Below, piece after piece: positions 28,409-38,130 of a DNA stretch of 64,000 bases. Both the position numbers and the translations under genes were made by a program. The notes under the pieces are model-generated. The model saw only the letters and a list, made by a program, of their open reading frames with translations. It made no database searches and was not told the origin of the DNA. This DNA comes from Asparagopsis taxiformis (taxonomy: Eukaryota > Rhodophyta > Florideophyceae > Bonnemaisoniales > Bonnemaisoniaceae), in contig JALQPE010001678.1 in assembly GCA_030407315.1 (NCBI GenBank), forward strand, positions 32,449-96,448, written 5' to 3'. Position 1 is the first letter of the stretch. Every line of letters begins with the position of its first letter.

Positions 28409-29586
28409 ATGCCGAATGACCCTGAAGTGCTCGTCTTAGACGACACAAGTTCCGATGACGATTTTGACTTTTCGCAACAATCCCTCCAGCTATCACTACG
28501 ACATAACCGCCCAGAAAAGCCTTCAAACTCCGGCAGTCCGAAGCGAGCACGTCAGTCGAAGAAGCAATGCCATGAATCCGATTTGGAAGCACGTCGCAAA
28601 GCACGGATTCAGCGCGCATTTGCAGAGCACCAAAACGGCGCCAGCTCCAGACGCGAACACATTCGAATAGTCGTCTCACCGGAGTTGCGGGACGATGCCA
28701 TAGGTCTAGACTTTCTTTCTTCCGCGCGCGTGCTGTTCCCGAAACAGTTACAGGTTGATGACATCGGCATACCAAACTTGATTTCTTGGCGACGTCTTGC
28801 CAATGAGGGGTGTACATCACCGAAAGATGTGATGGTTTCGATGCTGGTATTTGCTGCCGAAGACTTTGTGGATAAGGTCGATTCTGGCCAGTTGGACAAT
28901 TACGTCGCGTTTGTGAAGCGGAAAAACAGGGCCATGAAATCTTCTTCGCTATATGTGGCATGGAGAAGGAGCTTAGAAAGAGAGCGCGAATCGCCGTCAA
29001 GGACGGGTCACAGGGCATGTTGCTTAGTTCGCAGGGGATACAGGATTGTTATACATACCTCTATATGGAGTATGGCATTCGCTCGCGCGAGAGTGCTACA
29101 GTGGGTGAAGTTGCACAGTACGTATGCGATGTGACGGATGCCATTGCGAATATGCCATATCATCAAAATGCCGAGTTTATGGAGGCTACTGCAAAGTACA
29201 GCGATTCGCGCAGGAAGCTCAGCCATAGAACGGCCGTTTTATCTCAAAGTGCTGCTGGGAGTGAGGCCGAGTCGGAAATGGGAACGAGCGAACGCCACTG
29301 GATTGTTCGTAGCGAAGGAGCAGAAGACCTGGGTTATATGTACCTTGCAACTCTGTGCAAGATTCCGGGTATCTCGATACATAAGGCCAGAGCTATTCGA
29401 GAAAAGTATCCAACTCTGAACTCTCTTTTTCAAGCCTACAAAACATGTTTCACAGACAAAGATCGTGATGGAATGCTGGCTGATATTAGGTTCGGTCCTG
29501 CAAAGAGACGGATTGGTCCGGCATCTTCGAAACTGGTTGCTCTTGTGTTTACATCCATGGACTCTACTATAACTATACAGTCGTAA
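28409..29586 (+). pseudogene. EME1: EME1-like subunit of MUS81 structure-specific endonuclease, with a frame break
   Basis: The N-terminal part runs from ATG 28409 to about 28935 and the C-terminal part continues one base out of register to 29586. Together they cover the family: an acidic/basic tail, an ERCC4-type domain (IRIVVSPELRDDAI, LDNYVAFVKRKNRAM, then IFFAICGMEKELRK across the break), and the helix-hairpin-helix end (LYQAYKTCF-like TLNSLFQAYKTCFTDKDRDGMLADI, KRRIGPASSKL), which is very close to human EME1. EME1 is the non-catalytic partner of MUS81 in cutting branched DNA at stalled forks and crossovers. The change of register corresponds to one missing base in an A-rich stretch at about 28915-28935. 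This could be a sequencing error, a true mutation or, less likely, unrecognised splicing. Conservation on both sides argues that the locus is or recently was functional. Confidence 0.75.
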
Positions 29587-30055
29587 ATATATATACTGTA
29601 GAATCATAATGACGTAAAATAGTGATTTACGCAAGTTTTAAGACAACCTGGTTTGTGGGATTGAGGAAACGTCATGCAGGAGGCGCTACCAGAGATCACT
29701 GCCAAATGATGAAGAGTGGGAATTCGCTGTCCTGGCTTGTCTATCATATCTTGCATTGTTCTCCAAAACTGGATGCCAGTGCACATGATCGTCGTTCGGA
29801 TCGTCACCTCTTTTATCGTTCACGTGTTAGTACGTCTATGTATTCGTCCTCCATGTTGAATTCGACATCATTTTGCTAATTTGCCGGTTTCTCATTCAGC
29901 CGCCTAATGAGGATATCCGTGAGTAATTTTGGTAGTATTCCCTGACAGAGGAGACCACGTTTCCACATGTTTGGTGAGTTCGACTTTACAAAAAACTGAA
30001 ATTTTTTCTATAAATATTGTTTTGGTCGGGCCTCTGGGTAAGTTCAGCGTGCGAT
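29587..30055. other. Intergenic upstream of tRNA-Phe
   Basis: About 470 bases with no recognisable gene. The 60 bases before the tRNA are AT-rich (about 29985-30025), as is common upstream of Pol III genes. Confidence 0.4.
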
Positions 30056-30128
30056 GCCGATTTAGCTCAGTTGGGAGAGCGTGAGACTGAAGTTCTTAAG
30101 GTCCCCAGTTCGATCCTGGGAGTCGGCA
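30056..30128 (+). tRNA. trnF-GAA: tRNA-Phe (anticodon GAA)
   Basis: A 73-base intronless cloverleaf. The acceptor stem GCCGATT pairs with AGTCGGC (one G-T), the D stem is GCTC/GAGC, and the anticodon stem TGAGA/TCTTA encloses the loop CTGAAGT with anticodon GAA. The variable loop is AGGTC, the T stem CCCAG/CTGGG encloses TTCGATC, and the discriminator base is A. CCA is not encoded. The internal A-box (TAGCTCAGTTGG) and B-box (GTTCGATCC) are intact. The sequence is close to other eukaryotic cytosolic tRNA-Phe genes. It lies alone between EME1 and the 3' end of ASPM. Confidence 0.96.
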
Positions 30129-30418
30129 AGCATAGCTTTTGATGCGTTGACAAACAGTATTTTTCTTGGATTTGGCAAGGAGTGCAGAGTTTGTAGTCGA
30201 CTTCTGCGAGACGCGAATTACTCTCGTGCCATTATCCTGCCAAGTACACCAAGTCTAGCCACAAAGGCATTTCGGATGGTCGGATTACCAGTGTCACTGC
30301 TCTGCTATTCTTACCAAAGCACGAAGCCTGGAACCGGTCCCTGCGTTCCACCGACGAGAAAACGCCAGGGGCACTAATGCGCTCTTATTCGTTTTCATTT
30401 ACTATAGAATATACATTT

Positions 30419-33400
30419 CTAGGTCAGACACTTCAACACATCAACTAGCATATGATGAGGTGGATCCATGGCTGTCGTAACCAACGGCATGGTTAGAGTC
30501 TCATTAGCAATATCTGCTGAAAGCGAAACGTTTGCATTCGAATTTTTCCTTCGCGCGAGAACTGCAAGAATAGTATCAGCACGTCGCCGACGATCCATAT
30601 CCTGTTTCCTCTTTTCATGGTCCGCCATCAGGATATCATTGATGTCTAGCAGGCGGTTGATAGCGGTTGTATCCTTCTTCATTATTTCTCTACAAGAATC
30701 ATGTGATGTCAGCAGTCGCAACACTTCAACTGCCTTCCCCAGCACAGCTTGGTCGTATCTGTAATATTGCACACACGTCGACAACAAATCAATGCTCTCC
30801 ACCGAACTCACAATTTCAAATGCACTTTCTTCTCCGACTGATAGATTGCGAATAATTGACAGTGCCATGTCAAATAGCTCAGAGTCGCGTTGCGAACAGA
30901 AGCATGCTCTGATAACCGTCAATACAGTTGGGATGATGATTCGATACAACTTGCTTTCATCATCATACCCTGATCTTGCAGAGTTTTTCAATTCAGACTC
31001 TGCCTGTACAGATTGAGTGGCTGAAGAAATTCGACGAAGCGTCGATCCAAGTTGATCCGATGCAGCTGAGTCTTGCAACAGGCTTCGGACTGACTGTGGA
31101 GAGTTTCGGATGTTGAATTCGTCCAGTTCGGATGAAAGCTCGTCCAAGCATCCTGTGATGACCACACAGTGTTCGGCGCAATCATCGGCAGAAAGAGACC
31201 CGGTAGAACTCGTGAAATCAGAGCCGTGCAGATCCGATTGTGGCAAATACTCACCACCCGTATGGACAGAGTCATCAACACTTCCGCTATTGATATCACT
31301 CTGAGGCGAATACATCCTCCTCCGGCTCGCTCTCCTCGACCCGACAGTTTCATGCTCCTCTTCTTCAGGAGCGGAATAGTCCAATCGCTCGATATAGTTT
31401 TCGGTTACCAACGCATTTGTATCTTGCAGACATACATCATCGCTCTGTAGCTCAACGGCGTCATCGATAGTCCTTTCAGAGGTGTATGGCTTTTGAGCCA
31501 ATGCATCAGACTTGTGTTGGGCTACAACTTCCAGCATAGCTTCCATTTGCGGAGGCATTTCATGATTAGGGCTCATGGATGTGCTTGCAGAAACGGGCGC
31601 CTTGCCAGCCCAATGGTCCTGGTTCTGAAGATTGGTGAGGATTTCGGCGAATGATGCAATGTCATCTTCAAGCTCATCATCAGGTTCGGAGTGTAACAGC
31701 GAAGTGCTCGATGCTTCCGACATGTTGTCCAGTTCGTCTTCTTCATGCAGTTGCGCAAGAACGTATTGCTCATCAAAAGCTTCCAACACATCTTTCATTA
31801 GTTCTTGAAGCGATTCGTATACTTCGGATTCACGACGGGCATCTGCCATTGAAGCACTGATATCATTCATGATTTCTTCACTAGCATTTGCAATGGACGC
31901 GACAGGTTGGTATGACGCGGCAAGCCAGCTCAACTTGTCAACACAGCTTTCTAGATGTTCACACATCACAGCATCAACCGACATATCCGTCTCATACTTT
32001 TTCCAATGTGCCTTTCGTTCGTTCTCAAGAATTGCCTCAAATCGTGCAAGCTCTTGAGACCGCAGCATTTCAGTTCTTGTGATAGATGCAACGCGGCTCT
32101 TTGCAAATTCCTCATCGAACTTCTTGACAGCTATGCCATGCAGATTTCGTAAAATATGTTCTGAGAAGCGAACGAACATAGAATGGTTCCTAATGTCAAT
32201 GGTCTCATACGATTCAATAGAGTCATCCAATTGTTTCTCAACCACGTCTGAGTCATCGGACCATGACTCGTATTCTCGAACAGCGGATATAGATTTCTGT
32301 ACTTCACTCTCGAACGAAGCCGCGGAATCCTTGTAACAGTCATCTGAAATTCTCGCCTGTTCTTCCGTGATATCGATCAGTTCTAGCAAATCTTCCAATT
32401 CCATCGGTGATATTTCGGAGCGCTTCGAGCAAGCCGTGGAGACAGCTTGCTGCAAATCTGCAGTCTTCATCTCGAGCACAGAAAGATCCTTCTGTATCGC
32501 GTCTCGCTCAAGAGCAAACTCTTTCATTTGGGTTTCTTCTTCAGCCTTGCGAGCTTTATGCTCCTGTCGAGATGAATAGAAGGCTTTCTCATATATAACT
32601 GCTGCAGCTTCTGCATTCCGCATGAAAGAAACGTATTTTTCCGCAGCAGTGTCGAGTGCTTCTCCCAAAGTCCTTCGGTACTGAATGTGACGTTCCAAAT
32701 CTTCTTCAATTTCGCGAACCTGCATTGTCCAAATGTTATGGAATTCGTCCAACTGCTTGCATATTTCTTCCTCTCTTCGATATTCCACGTCTAAATCTGA
32801 ACAGAGCTTCTCTGTGGATCGGATAACTCGTTCATGTTCTTTCGTACCATCCGTTAGGGCACTTTCAGACTCCTTGTTTTGAGAAATAGCTGAGCTAACG
32901 TTTTCGATGATCTCTTCCTCTTCAGCATCAATGGCAAGCAAATATTCACATTCTTCCAGTGATTCTGTTTCTTCCTTCCATTTAGACTCAAGCGATACGA
33001 TATCAGATTGAAGCAGCGCAATTTCCTTCTTGAGGTTTTCATTATCAGATCGCCTTTCCGCTTTCAGGTCTTCACGGATCGCATTGGCCCGATGAACATG
33101 CTCAGTGTAGGCTTGTCGAGTATTTTCGGCATCTGCAGAAAGCTTCGACATAGATGTATTGAATGCGTCCTCTGCTGCATGGAGTGCAGCCCCTAGAATC
33201 GAAAGGTTCTTTTGTCTAGTCTCTTCAACGGCCTCAGTAAGTAGACGTGCAAAGGAAGACATCTTCATAGCGCCGATGTTCGCAGCTTCAGTAGCTACCC
33301 GACCCCAAATATATCTTCTGTTGGCGTACTCAATTTCGTTCTCCTTTTCTTCTCTCAGCTCCATCCAGCGAACAGATGCAATATATTTCCTGTATACATT

Positions 33401-36193
33401 TTGTATCGACTGAGATGCTTGGTTCCTCTCATGTGTGACCATCTGTTCAGTAAATGAAGAAGAAGAGGAATCGAGGTCCCAAAAGAACGCGCGAATCGAA
33501 GGGAGTAGTGAGGACGTATGTTGAAGCAGTCGCGATGAACGTTCTGAAGCTGTTTGAGCTAAGAGCGCTAACGCTCCTCTTCTTTTCTTGATTGCGTCTG
33601 GAATTGGTTCTTGGTGTATTGACCGGGCTTTCCAGGCATTTTCGAGGGTTTTCACAGCATTACGCCTTTGTTCCAAAAGCTGATCGCATCGCTGTCTAGA
33701 CACCCTCCCTCTGAAAGAGGCTTGGATTTGAATTATGGAACGCCTCTTCCCAAGGTAAGCTTTCCTGGCTTTAGCACCTCGGTAGTATCGCAGAATAGTT
33801 TCGGCTGCCCGCTTCCTCTGCGTATCTCTTGGCTCGTCCTCCTCTCCAAACCCTCCACTGCTTGATTTCACTGCCATGATCAACTGTGGGATTTGAGAAA
33901 CCTCTTTGTCAAGAGCAGCCACCACTTTAGAATCTGGAGAGGAAAGATATACCGAAGAGTCCTCTACAGCTGTCATCTTGCTATATTCTGAACCTGTCAT
34001 CGCAATTGTCCCACTGCTAGTCGATTCAGAACATGCCTTGCGTTCAGCATCAGCCATGAGCTTCTGAAGTAGAAGCTCTTGTCGAAGAGCTGCTGTGATA
34101 ACTTTGGCTGCTTGGTTACAGATGTTTTCCTCGAGGTTGGAACACATCAATCGATCTACTCGTTCTTTCGCCTCTGATTCTTTTTTCTGCAGTACGAAGC
34201 GACGGAAGAGGTAAGATGTGTATAACTCCATGAGACGACCAAAGGACTCGGCCTTCAAGGATGGGATGAAAGGGGGAGCAAGAGCAGTATCAACAGAGAT
34301 TGGGATATTCGGAATAGTTCCCAGAAACCTGCTTCGCTTCGCAAACAGATCAAAATTGCCTTGTACCAATGAATATTCGACCTCGTGATCCATTGACGAA
34401 CGGAGCTCTGCCGCTGGAACTGGCTTAATTTCTTCTACCGCAACGAGCTCAGGAAAGTAGTGGTGCAATAGAATACATAGTGCAGCTCCATCTCGGAAAC
34501 TCTCCGTAAACTCGCGAACTTTGACACCATACATTCCACAGACAGTGGCAGCCCATTGCAGCAGCAACTTGTTGCATTCGCTAGGACAGTTCTGGTAAAT
34601 AGGGAGGCTGGTTGGGCTTTCCACAGTCATATTCTTACCATCTGCGTCAACATCGGTTCGAGGTGACCAAATACCTCTTTGCTCGGATTTGCGCGCTTCA
34701 CGGTATTGTTGTTGGACTTTAGAAAGCTCTGCCAATAATGCATCTTTGTCGAGTACAACTGTTTCAATCCAAAGTGCTGCAATCTGCCACAAAAGCTGCA
34801 AAGTAGGCTCGCGGATCCCATGAATGATATCCTGTGGTGATGCACACCATGTAATCACTTTATCCTTACGCAAGGAGGCATGCTCTTTCATAACACCCAA
34901 CGCAAGTGAAACATTGGCGTGACTCAACGAATTTGCAGTTCTCTTCGGCATAGACGATTTCACTCGACCAACTTTGGATAAGAATGCACGGTCTCTGGAC
35001 ATGATAGAAGCAAGCTTACACAGACGTGTACCGTCTCGCATGTCGTGCAAAAGTTCCGAGACTTCCAGGCTACTCATCTGTTCGAAAAGCGGAGTCACGT
35101 ACGTGAGGCGATATTTGTACATTGAAAGAAAGCGTACAATGTCACCTTGTTCTTGGAGGAAGAATGATCCCAACTGAATCAATACATCATTAGAGGATGT
35201 CATTTCCGATGAAGACCTGAAGAGGGGAGGATCTGCGCTAACGATGTCGGCAGAATTATCCTTCGCAATGTCAAGAAGGTATACAAGGTTGAGCGTGCGT
35301 TCCAGTACAATTGCATTATATTCCTCCTGCATTTTTGAAGTTGGACTGATCTTCCTCTGACTCGAAGTAGTAACGCAATCTTGTTTCGGTAGTTCTTCCG
35401 ACAGTAGGTGGTGAGAAATTACGTCCTCAAGGACTTCCATAAAGACAACATCAGTGTCTACTTTGAAAGAAATCTGTTTAGCTTTCTCCAAACGGGCGTC
35501 TAGTTGAATCGCGAAGTTTTGTCCGAGCACAACGCACAGTCCAAGAAGAAGCCAAACGGGATGATAGTTCACAAGAAGCAGCGAAATCAAGTCTTCGCGC
35601 GGTTTGACATGCGAACTAAGACGGACCTTGCGACTGACGAACAATTTGTCGGTGGAAATCGCTTTTGAGATGCCCTGCAGGACTTTGTGCACCTCTGGCT
35701 TTCTGTACAAGTCATGCAGGCTAGCAACAGAGCGGAGAAAGACCACGGAGGAAGCAATGTTATCCGCTGGAAAGTAGCTAGAACTGAGCGTAGAATCTGC
35801 GCAAAGCACGGCGTTGAGCCAAGCAGAGAGGTCATGTTCCTGTCTGGCGAGCCATATCTCCCTTGTGAAGACGATGAGCTTGCGACGGACGGAGGGCGTT
35901 CCTCCTATAATCGCCTGAGATGGACATCGAAGCCCTGTTGCAGGCGCGTTAGATGGCCGTTGGGGACGAATGGGGAGCGGAGTCGCTACGGATTGTCGAG
36001 AACGGAAGTATTTCTTGGTGACAGAGTCTTTCACCAACGGAGTCGCCACGGAACTGCGTGGTGGCTTGCTGGCCGGCGTTTGAAAGAGCTTCTTCACGGG
36101 GAAGTTGTTCGCGCTGCGTCGGACATTGAAGTCATTGCGCGACTCGTTCTCCGGGTCGCCAAGAGGGATGGTGCTGTCGTAATGGGATAGCAT
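30419..36193 (-). CDS. ASPM: ASPM-like spindle pole protein
   Basis: 1924 residues from ATG 36193 (MLSHYDSTIPLG); the frame is open 71 codons further upstream but without conserved features. In order: an N-terminal Ser/Pro-rich region; an ASPM-type helix near residues 109-130 (FTREIWLARQEHDLSAWLNAVL, given here in parts FTREIWLARQ and SAWLNAVL); two calponin-homology-like domains (LLHDMRDGTRLCKLAS near residue 400, and LLLQWAATVCG with FRDGAALCILLHHYFPEL near 560-600); a few IQ motifs near residues 815-870 (ILRYYRGAKARKAYL, IQIQASFRGRVSRQRC); about 900 residues of Glu/Ser-rich coiled coil; and a C-terminal ARM-like part. ASPM binds microtubule minus ends at spindle poles with katanin. Fewer IQ motifs and a long coiled coil distinguish it from animal ASPM. 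Single exon. Confidence 0.78.
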   Translation of the reverse strand: MLSHYDSTIPLGDPENESRNDFNVRRSANNFPVKKLFQTPASKPPRSSVATPLVKDSVTKKYFRSRQSVATPLPIRPQRPSNAPATGLRCPSQAIIGGTPSVRRKLIVFTREIWLARQEHDLSAWLNAVLCADSTLSSSYFPADNIASSVVFLRSVASLHDLYRKPEVHKVLQGISKAISTDKLFVSRKVRLSSHVKPREDLISLLLVNYHPVWLLLGLCVVLGQNFAIQLDARLEKAKQISFKVDTDVVFMEVLEDVISHHLLSEELPKQDCVTTSSQRKISPTSKMQEEYNAIVLERTLNLVYLLDIAKDNSADIVSADPPLFRSSSEMTSSNDVLIQLGSFFLQEQGDIVRFLSMYKYRLTYVTPLFEQMSSLEVSELLHDMRDGTRLCKLASIMSRDRAFLSKVGRVKSSMPKRTANSLSHANVSLALGVMKEHASLRKDKVITWCASPQDIIHGIREPTLQLLWQIAALWIETVVLDKDALLAELSKVQQQYREARKSEQRGIWSPRTDVDADGKNMTVESPTSLPIYQNCPSECNKLLLQWAATVCGMYGVKVREFTESFRDGAALCILLHHYFPELVAVEEIKPVPAAELRSSMDHEVEYSLVQGNFDLFAKRSRFLGTIPNIPISVDTALAPPFIPSLKAESFGRLMELYTSYLFRRFVLQKKESEAKERVDRLMCSNLEENICNQAAKVITAALRQELLLQKLMADAERKACSESTSSGTIAMTGSEYSKMTAVEDSSVYLSSPDSKVVAALDKEVSQIPQLIMAVKSSSGGFGEEDEPRDTQRKRAAETILRYYRGAKARKAYLGKRRSIIQIQASFRGRVSRQRCDQLLEQRRNAVKTLENAWKARSIHQEPIPDAIKKRRGALALLAQTASERSSRLLQHTSSLLPSIRAFFWDLDSSSSSFTEQMVTHERNQASQSIQNVYRKYIASVRWMELREEKENEIEYANRRYIWGRVATEAANIGAMKMSSFARLLTEAVEETRQKNLSILGAALHAAEDAFNTSMSKLSADAENTRQAYTEHVHRANAIREDLKAERRSDNENLKKEIALLQSDIVSLESKWKEETESLEECEYLLAIDAEEEEIIENVSSAISQNKESESALTDGTKEHERVIRSTEKLCSDLDVEYRREEEICKQLDEFHNIWTMQVREIEEDLERHIQYRRTLGEALDTAAEKYVSFMRNAEAAAVIYEKAFYSSRQEHKARKAEEETQMKEFALERDAIQKDLSVLEMKTADLQQAVSTACSKRSEISPMELEDLLELIDITEEQARISDDCYKDSAASFESEVQKSISAVREYESWSDDSDVVEKQLDDSIESYETIDIRNHSMFVRFSEHILRNLHGIAVKKFDEEFAKSRVASITRTEMLRSQELARFEAILENERKAHWKKYETDMSVDAVMCEHLESCVDKLSWLAASYQPVASIANASEEIMNDISASMADARRESEVYESLQELMKDVLEAFDEQYVLAQLHEEDELDNMSEASSTSLLHSEPDDELEDDIASFAEILTNLQNQDHWAGKAPVSASTSMSPNHEMPPQMEAMLEVVAQHKSDALAQKPYTSERTIDDAVELQSDDVCLQDTNALVTENYIERLDYSAPEEEEHETVGSRRASRRRMYSPQSDINSGSVDDSVHTGGEYLPQSDLHGSDFTSSTGSLSADDCAEHCVVITGCLDELSSELDEFNIRNSPQSVRSLLQDSAASDQLGSTLRRISSATQSVQAESELKNSARSGYDDESKLYRIIIPTVLTVIRACFCSQRDSELFDMALSIIRNLSVGEESAFEIVSSVESIDLLSTCVQYYRYDQAVLGKAVEVLRLLTSHDSCREIMKKDTTAINRLLDINDILMADHEKRKQDMDRRRRADTILAVLARRKNSNANVSLSADIANETLTMPLVTTAMDPPHHMLVDVLKCLT

Positions 36194-36745
36194 GACGACG
36201 TCGAAGGATGGGCGAGGGCAATGCGTCGGGCGAGGAGAGGAGACGCGGATATTATTGAGGTGACATAGGTTGGTTAGTAGGCGGGAAGGAAGCTGGTAAG
36301 GTTTGCTGCATCGATGTGGTGCTTGATATTTTGAAAATTTGAAGTTGGAGCCATTTGAAGAAATTGTTTGAAATGAGAATTGGATCAATGTCGAATTCCG
36401 GATCAATGTTTGAAAAACGATTGGAGATTTTCGAAACCAGATTTTTCGTTACAACTCACATGCCTCTCCGTGCATCATCGATGATTGGACCGGTCGCCGG
36501 ACTTGCAGAACGGGGCATTGATCTCCGGCAACAGATCACTGTCCGCGTACGTGTCTGTATTGAATTGAATCGAGCGAGTGAAGCGTTGTCGGCGTTGCAG
36601 TGCTCTTCTCATGCCAACTTGAATCTACAGTAATACTCTCACCAATGATTGCTTTCGCCCTCATCAGCGAGCACAGATAAACCATCGCCGTTGATCTCAA
36701 TCGTCCATCTCCACCTCAAAGCCGATTGAGATCATCTTTCAAACA
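36194..36745. promoter_or_regulatory. Divergent intergenic region (ASPM / ASADH)
   Basis: About 550 bases between the starts of two divergent genes. The ASADH side is C-rich on the + strand just before the ATG. No other gene seen. Confidence 0.4.
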
Positions 36746-37969
36746 ATGCCTTCTGCATTCGTCGCCCCCATTGCCGCTCCGCGTCTGCGCGCGAAAATCG
36801 ACCCCAGATGCACGTCCTTTACGCCGCGATTCGCGCAGCCGATCCGTCGCGTCCCGGTCGCCCCGGCGCTCCGCGAACAACTGTCCATGGTCGCAGCCGC
36901 CCCGGCTCAGAGGATCAAAGTCGGCGTGCTGGGCGCAACAGGCTCTGTCGGCCAGCGCTTTATGCAACTCCTCGATGGCCATCCGTGGTTTGATGTGGTC
37001 GCACTCGGCGCCTCCCCGCGATCGGCTGGGAAGAAATATTCCGACGCTGTCAACTGGAAGCAGGCAGTACCAATCCCGCAGGCGATGGCGGATATTGTCG
37101 TCTCGGAATGTTCGCCCGATCTGCCCGCGTTTGCAGGCGTGAAGATCGTGTTCTCGGGACTGGATGCAGCCTTTGCTGGTGACGTTGAAGAGGCGTTTGC
37201 AGCATCGGGAGCAGCGGTGTTTTCCAATGCTAGAAATCATCGCATGGATGACGACGTGCCTATCCTCATTCCGCCGGTTAATCTGCAGCATATTGATGTC
37301 ATTCCTGAACAGCAGAAGGCACGGGGATATGATACCGGTTTTATTGTTACGAATGCAAACTGCTCGACGACTGCAATGTCTATTGGTCTCAAGCCTCTTC
37401 AGCAAAAGTTTGGGATTGATACCATTCTTGTGTCGACTATGCAAGCCATCAGTGGGGCCGGCTATCCAGGGCTCTCCAGTATGGATGTTCTGGATAATGT
37501 CGTGCCCCTCATTGGTGGTGAGGAGGAAAAGATGCAGACCGAGTCGAAGAAGATTTACGGTTCGGTACAGAACGGCAAATTCGTACCTGCTGAATTCAAG
37601 GTATCAGCGATGTGTAACCGCGTAAACGTGCTTGATGGACACCTGGAATGCGTATCGGTCAAGCTTGCCAAGCCTGCGACACCTGAACAGGTCGTCGAAG
37701 CCATCAAGTCGTATCCAAGCATTACTAAGGATCTTGGCTTGCCATCAGCTCCAGACCATGATGTGGTTTATACTGCAGCTCCCGACCGCCCCCAGCCAAG
37801 GATGGATCGTATGGCCGGAGCTGGCTACACGGTCACTGTAGGACGAGTGCGCGATTGTAATGTGTTTGATGTTAGGTTGGTTCTTTTCGGACATAATACT
37901 ATTGTAGGAGCTGCCGGTGGTTCGTTGCTCAATGCCGAGCTTTGTGTTGTTAAAGGACTTATCCAGTAA
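36746..37969 (+). CDS. asd: Aspartate-semialdehyde dehydrogenase, fungal/archaeal type, with plastid-type leader
   Basis: 407 residues. The first ~50 (starting MPSAFVAPIAAPRLRAK) are basic with an early Phe, as in red algal transit peptides. The enzyme begins at IKVGVLGATGSVGQRFMQLL, the NADP-binding GxTGxVGQ loop. ASPRSAGKKYSDAVNWKQ, the catalytic-cysteine motif NANCSTTAMSIGLKPL, and ISGAGYPGLSSMDVLDNV with GGEEEKMQTESKKI follow. The VGQRF and EEEKM.TE features belong to the fungal/archaeal branch of the family, not to the VGREM-type bacterial/plant plastid branch. It reduces aspartyl phosphate to aspartate semialdehyde on the route to Lys, Thr and Met, in algae a plastid pathway. The ATG at 36746 is in a caATGc context. 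Divergent from ASPM. Confidence 0.92.
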   Translation: MPSAFVAPIAAPRLRAKIDPRCTSFTPRFAQPIRRVPVAPALREQLSMVAAAPAQRIKVGVLGATGSVGQRFMQLLDGHPWFDVVALGASPRSAGKKYSDAVNWKQAVPIPQAMADIVVSECSPDLPAFAGVKIVFSGLDAAFAGDVEEAFAASGAAVFSNARNHRMDDDVPILIPPVNLQHIDVIPEQQKARGYDTGFIVTNANCSTTAMSIGLKPLQQKFGIDTILVSTMQAISGAGYPGLSSMDVLDNVVPLIGGEEEKMQTESKKIYGSVQNGKFVPAEFKVSAMCNRVNVLDGHLECVSVKLAKPATPEQVVEAIKSYPSITKDLGLPSAPDHDVVYTAAPDRPQPRMDRMAGAGYTVTVGRVRDCNVFDVRLVLFGHNTIVGAAGGSLLNAELCVVKGLIQ

Positions 37970-38130
37970 TACCAGCAGCCAGAGCTGGCATAATGTTGTC
38001 TGAACCAGTCATAAGCTACGTTGAAACTACCTCCCACCAGTCGGTTTGTAATGCCTTTATGTTTTATTGTGATTGAATACATGTTAACATTTAGAGTTAG
38101 TACGCTTGCAAAAGTACATCAAACAAATGA

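Noticed and set aside
28880..28932. A 53-nt intron in EME1 (gtcgat...aaacag) that would restore frame
   Set aside because: It would remove LDNYVAFVKRKNRAM, which is conserved in EME1-type ERCC4 domains, and the donor is poor. The other introns here are 81 nt or longer.
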